Shown here: piece by piece, positions 21,578 through 23,174 of the stretch | Layout of the letters: each line of letters opens with the position of its first letter | Numbering within the stretch: position 1 is the first letter of the stretch | DNA from: Saccoglossus kowalevskii | Taxonomy: Eukaryota > Hemichordata > Enteropneusta > Harrimaniidae | DNA length: 23,174 nt | Direction of reading: 5' to 3' | NCBI RefSeq assembly: GCF_000003605.2 | Contig: NW_003134344.1 | Coordinates: 587,313-610,486 of the forward strand | The notes under the pieces: generated by a model | Database searches by the model: none | The model's input: the letters and a program-made list of their open reading frames with translations, nothing else | What the model was told of the DNA's origin: nothing | Position numbers and translations under genes: made by a program

Positions 21578-21997
21578 TTATTTGTGACAAGAATTCCATT
21601 CACATCTCGGCGGCGGATATTGCTTGAAGATGACAGTGCAAAGCAAAGAGTACGTCAATAAAAATACGTGGATGCACACATGGTTATCGTAGAAGATGGA
21701 AGACCGACATGGCTGGAAGTCACGTTCATTGATAACTAGGGTTTCCCAGATGCAACTATGGGTGAAGTGAGATGCGGAAATAGTATATTGACACTGTAAC
21801 AACACAAAATAGTGAATTGTCATCGTATCCAATTTTGATAAAAACCACTGAAACCATAGTGGTTTTTGATTGAATGTACATATGTGCAAGTTTTTATCAA
21901 GTTCACCGAGGACCCGAGGAGCAATTATTAGTATATTCGTGACACGTCTACTAGACTGATTATGTTTAAAATTATTAATATGAATACGATGTAACAC
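21578..21997 (-). other. 139-codon minus-strand frame, longest outside the repeats
   Basis: This frame starts at ATG (21,995-21,997) and ends at TAA (21,578-21,580). The protein is rich in Cys, His, Ile and Leu, with one hydrophobic stretch near the C-terminus (IHVFLLTYSLLCTVIF) that could be a membrane segment. No family is recognised. By my rough estimate about 0.2 frames of this length are expected by chance in the window, so it is mildly notable rather than convincing. It also spans a perfect hairpin, and its composition is not typical of coding exons. Confidence 0.15.
21840..21867. other. Perfect 10-bp-arm hairpin aaaaaccact / agtggttttt
   Basis: The two 10-base arms are exact reverse complements around the 8-base loop gaaaccat. 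No poly-T tract or known RNA surrounds it. It may be a small foldback remnant. Confidence 0.7.
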
Positions 21998-22071
21998 ATC
22001 TTTCTTTTATTAAATATAGTTTGAGAGAAAAGAATACACGAACACATATATGAATAACACGACGAAATGCC

Positions 22072-23174
22072 GTGTCATGTTGAAACATTACATTATATGC
22101 CATATCGTAGCCATATGTGTCACGTTGTTAGAAATTGGAATATGATGTGTCACGTTGTTAGAAATTGGGATATGATGTGTCATGTCGTGAGATATCGGGA
22201 TATGATGTGTCATGTCATGAGATATCGGGATATGATGTGTCATGTCATGTCATGAGAAATTGGGTTATGATGTGTTATGTCATGAGATATCGGGATATGA
22301 TGTGTCATGTCATGTCATGAGAAATTGGGATATGATGTGTTATGTCATGAGATATCGGGATATGATGTGTTATGTCATGAGATATCGGGATATGATGTGT
22401 CATGTCATGTCATGAGAAATTGGTATATGATGTGTTATGTCATGTCGTGAGAAAATGGGATATGATGTGTTATGTCATGAGATATCGGGATATGATATGT
22501 CATGTCATGTCATGAGAAATTGGGATATGATGTGTTATGTCATGAGATATCGGGATATGATGTGTCATGTCATGTCATGAGAAATTGGGATATGATGTGT
22601 TATGTCATGAGATATCGGGATATAATGTGTTATGTCATGAGATATCGGGATATGATGTGTCATGTCATGAGAAATTGGGATATGATGTGTTATGTCATGA
22701 GATATCGGGATATGATGTGTTATGTCATGAGATATCGGGATATGATGTGTCATGTCATGAGAAATTGGGATATGATGTGTCATGGCGTGAGAAATTGGGA
22801 TATGATGTGTCATGTCATGAGAAATTGGGATATAATGTGTCATGTCGTGAGAAATTGGGGTATGTTGTGTCATGGCGTGAGAAATTGGGTTATGGTGTGT
22901 CATGGCGTGAGTAATTGGGATATGATATGACATGGCATGAGAAATTGGGATATTATGTGTGATGTCGTGAGAAATTTGGACATGATGTGTCAAGTCGTGA
23001 GATATATAGATATGATGTGTCATGTCGTGAAAAATCAGAATATGATATGTCATGACGTAAAGAAATTTGGACATGATGTGTCACGTCCTGAAGAAATTGG
23101 GATATGATGTGTCATGTCCCGCGAGAAATTGGGATATGATGTGTCATTGTCGGGAGAAATTGGGATATGATGTG
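22072..23174. repeat. 30-bp minisatellite with two alternating unit types, cut by window end
   Basis: About 35 units of 30 bp (some 35 bp) run from near 22,072 to the last base. Type A carries gatatcgggatatgatgtgt and type B gaaattgggatatgatgtgt, joined by a tgtcatga linker. The 35-bp units have one extra tgtca. From about 22,260 to 22,760 the types alternate as B-A or B-A-A; after about 22,760 nearly all units are B-like and increasingly diverged. The first units (22,072-22,160) are also diverged. Because the unit is 10 codons, long frames open on both strands (142 and 115 codons plus, 169 codons minus) with 10-residue periodicity; these are artefacts, not genes. Confidence 0.97.

Noticed and set aside
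22502-22930. Plus-strand frame of 142 codons (and a 115-codon frame in another phase)
   Set aside because: Produced by the 30-bp tandem repeat, which is a multiple of 3 and lacks stops in several frames; no non-repetitive domain.
22565-23074. Minus-strand frame of 169 codons
   Set aside because: Same repeat artefact as on the plus strand; purely periodic sequence.

Overview
This window looks like intergenic or intronic DNA from a eukaryote, most likely a metazoan and probably a marine invertebrate. The evidence is the lack of any long non-repetitive reading frame on either strand, high A+T content, long minisatellites at both ends, and a decayed LINE-type (non-LTR) retrotransposon followed directly by a long-inverted-repeat DNA element. 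No bacterial gene organisation, rRNA or convincing tRNA was seen. The assignment below metazoan level is inference only.

Layout. Bases 1-481 are an 11-copy minisatellite with a 44-bp unit, with decayed copies of the same unit reaching about base 930. From 482 to about 12,340 there is no recognisable gene. This stretch is slightly GC- and CpG-richer up to about 2.7 kb and strongly A+T-rich from 8 to 12 kb. It holds a promoter-like cluster (E-box plus NRF1-type palindrome, 7752-7808), a duplicated 21-bp motif (8966-9064), a dense group of perfect POU octamers with a full CRE (9728-11126), a 20-bp perfect palindrome in a TAATTA-rich block (10,795) and a 21-bp-arm hairpin (11,862). A few short protein-like frames (5421, 11,233) are weak exon candidates only.

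From about 12,340 to 13,640 is the one region with recognisable protein homology: a plus-strand relic of an APE-type non-LTR retrotransposon ORF2 (CR1/Jockey-like reverse transcriptase). It has shifting frames and stop codons, and its YADD motif has become YADC. Immediately downstream, 13,643-16,028 is bounded by inverted repeats of 86 bp (73/86 identical by hand) flanked by TA, with a second inner set of inverted repeats and a hairpin. This is best read as a non-autonomous or decayed DNA transposon or foldback element.

From 16,031 to 22,070 no gene is recognised. This stretch has a G-tract/cruciform structure (16,266-16,341), a perfect CRE (16,918), a possible Helitron 3' end (18,572-18,618), a perfect 10-bp-arm hairpin (21,840) and one unexplained 139-codon minus-strand frame. 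From about 22,072 to the window end is a second minisatellite with a 30-bp unit (some 35 bp), built from two alternating unit types. Because 30 is a multiple of 3, this array creates long artefactual frames on both strands.

No co-working gene set or defence-type system is visible. The best leads are the composite transposon region and the POU-octamer cluster.
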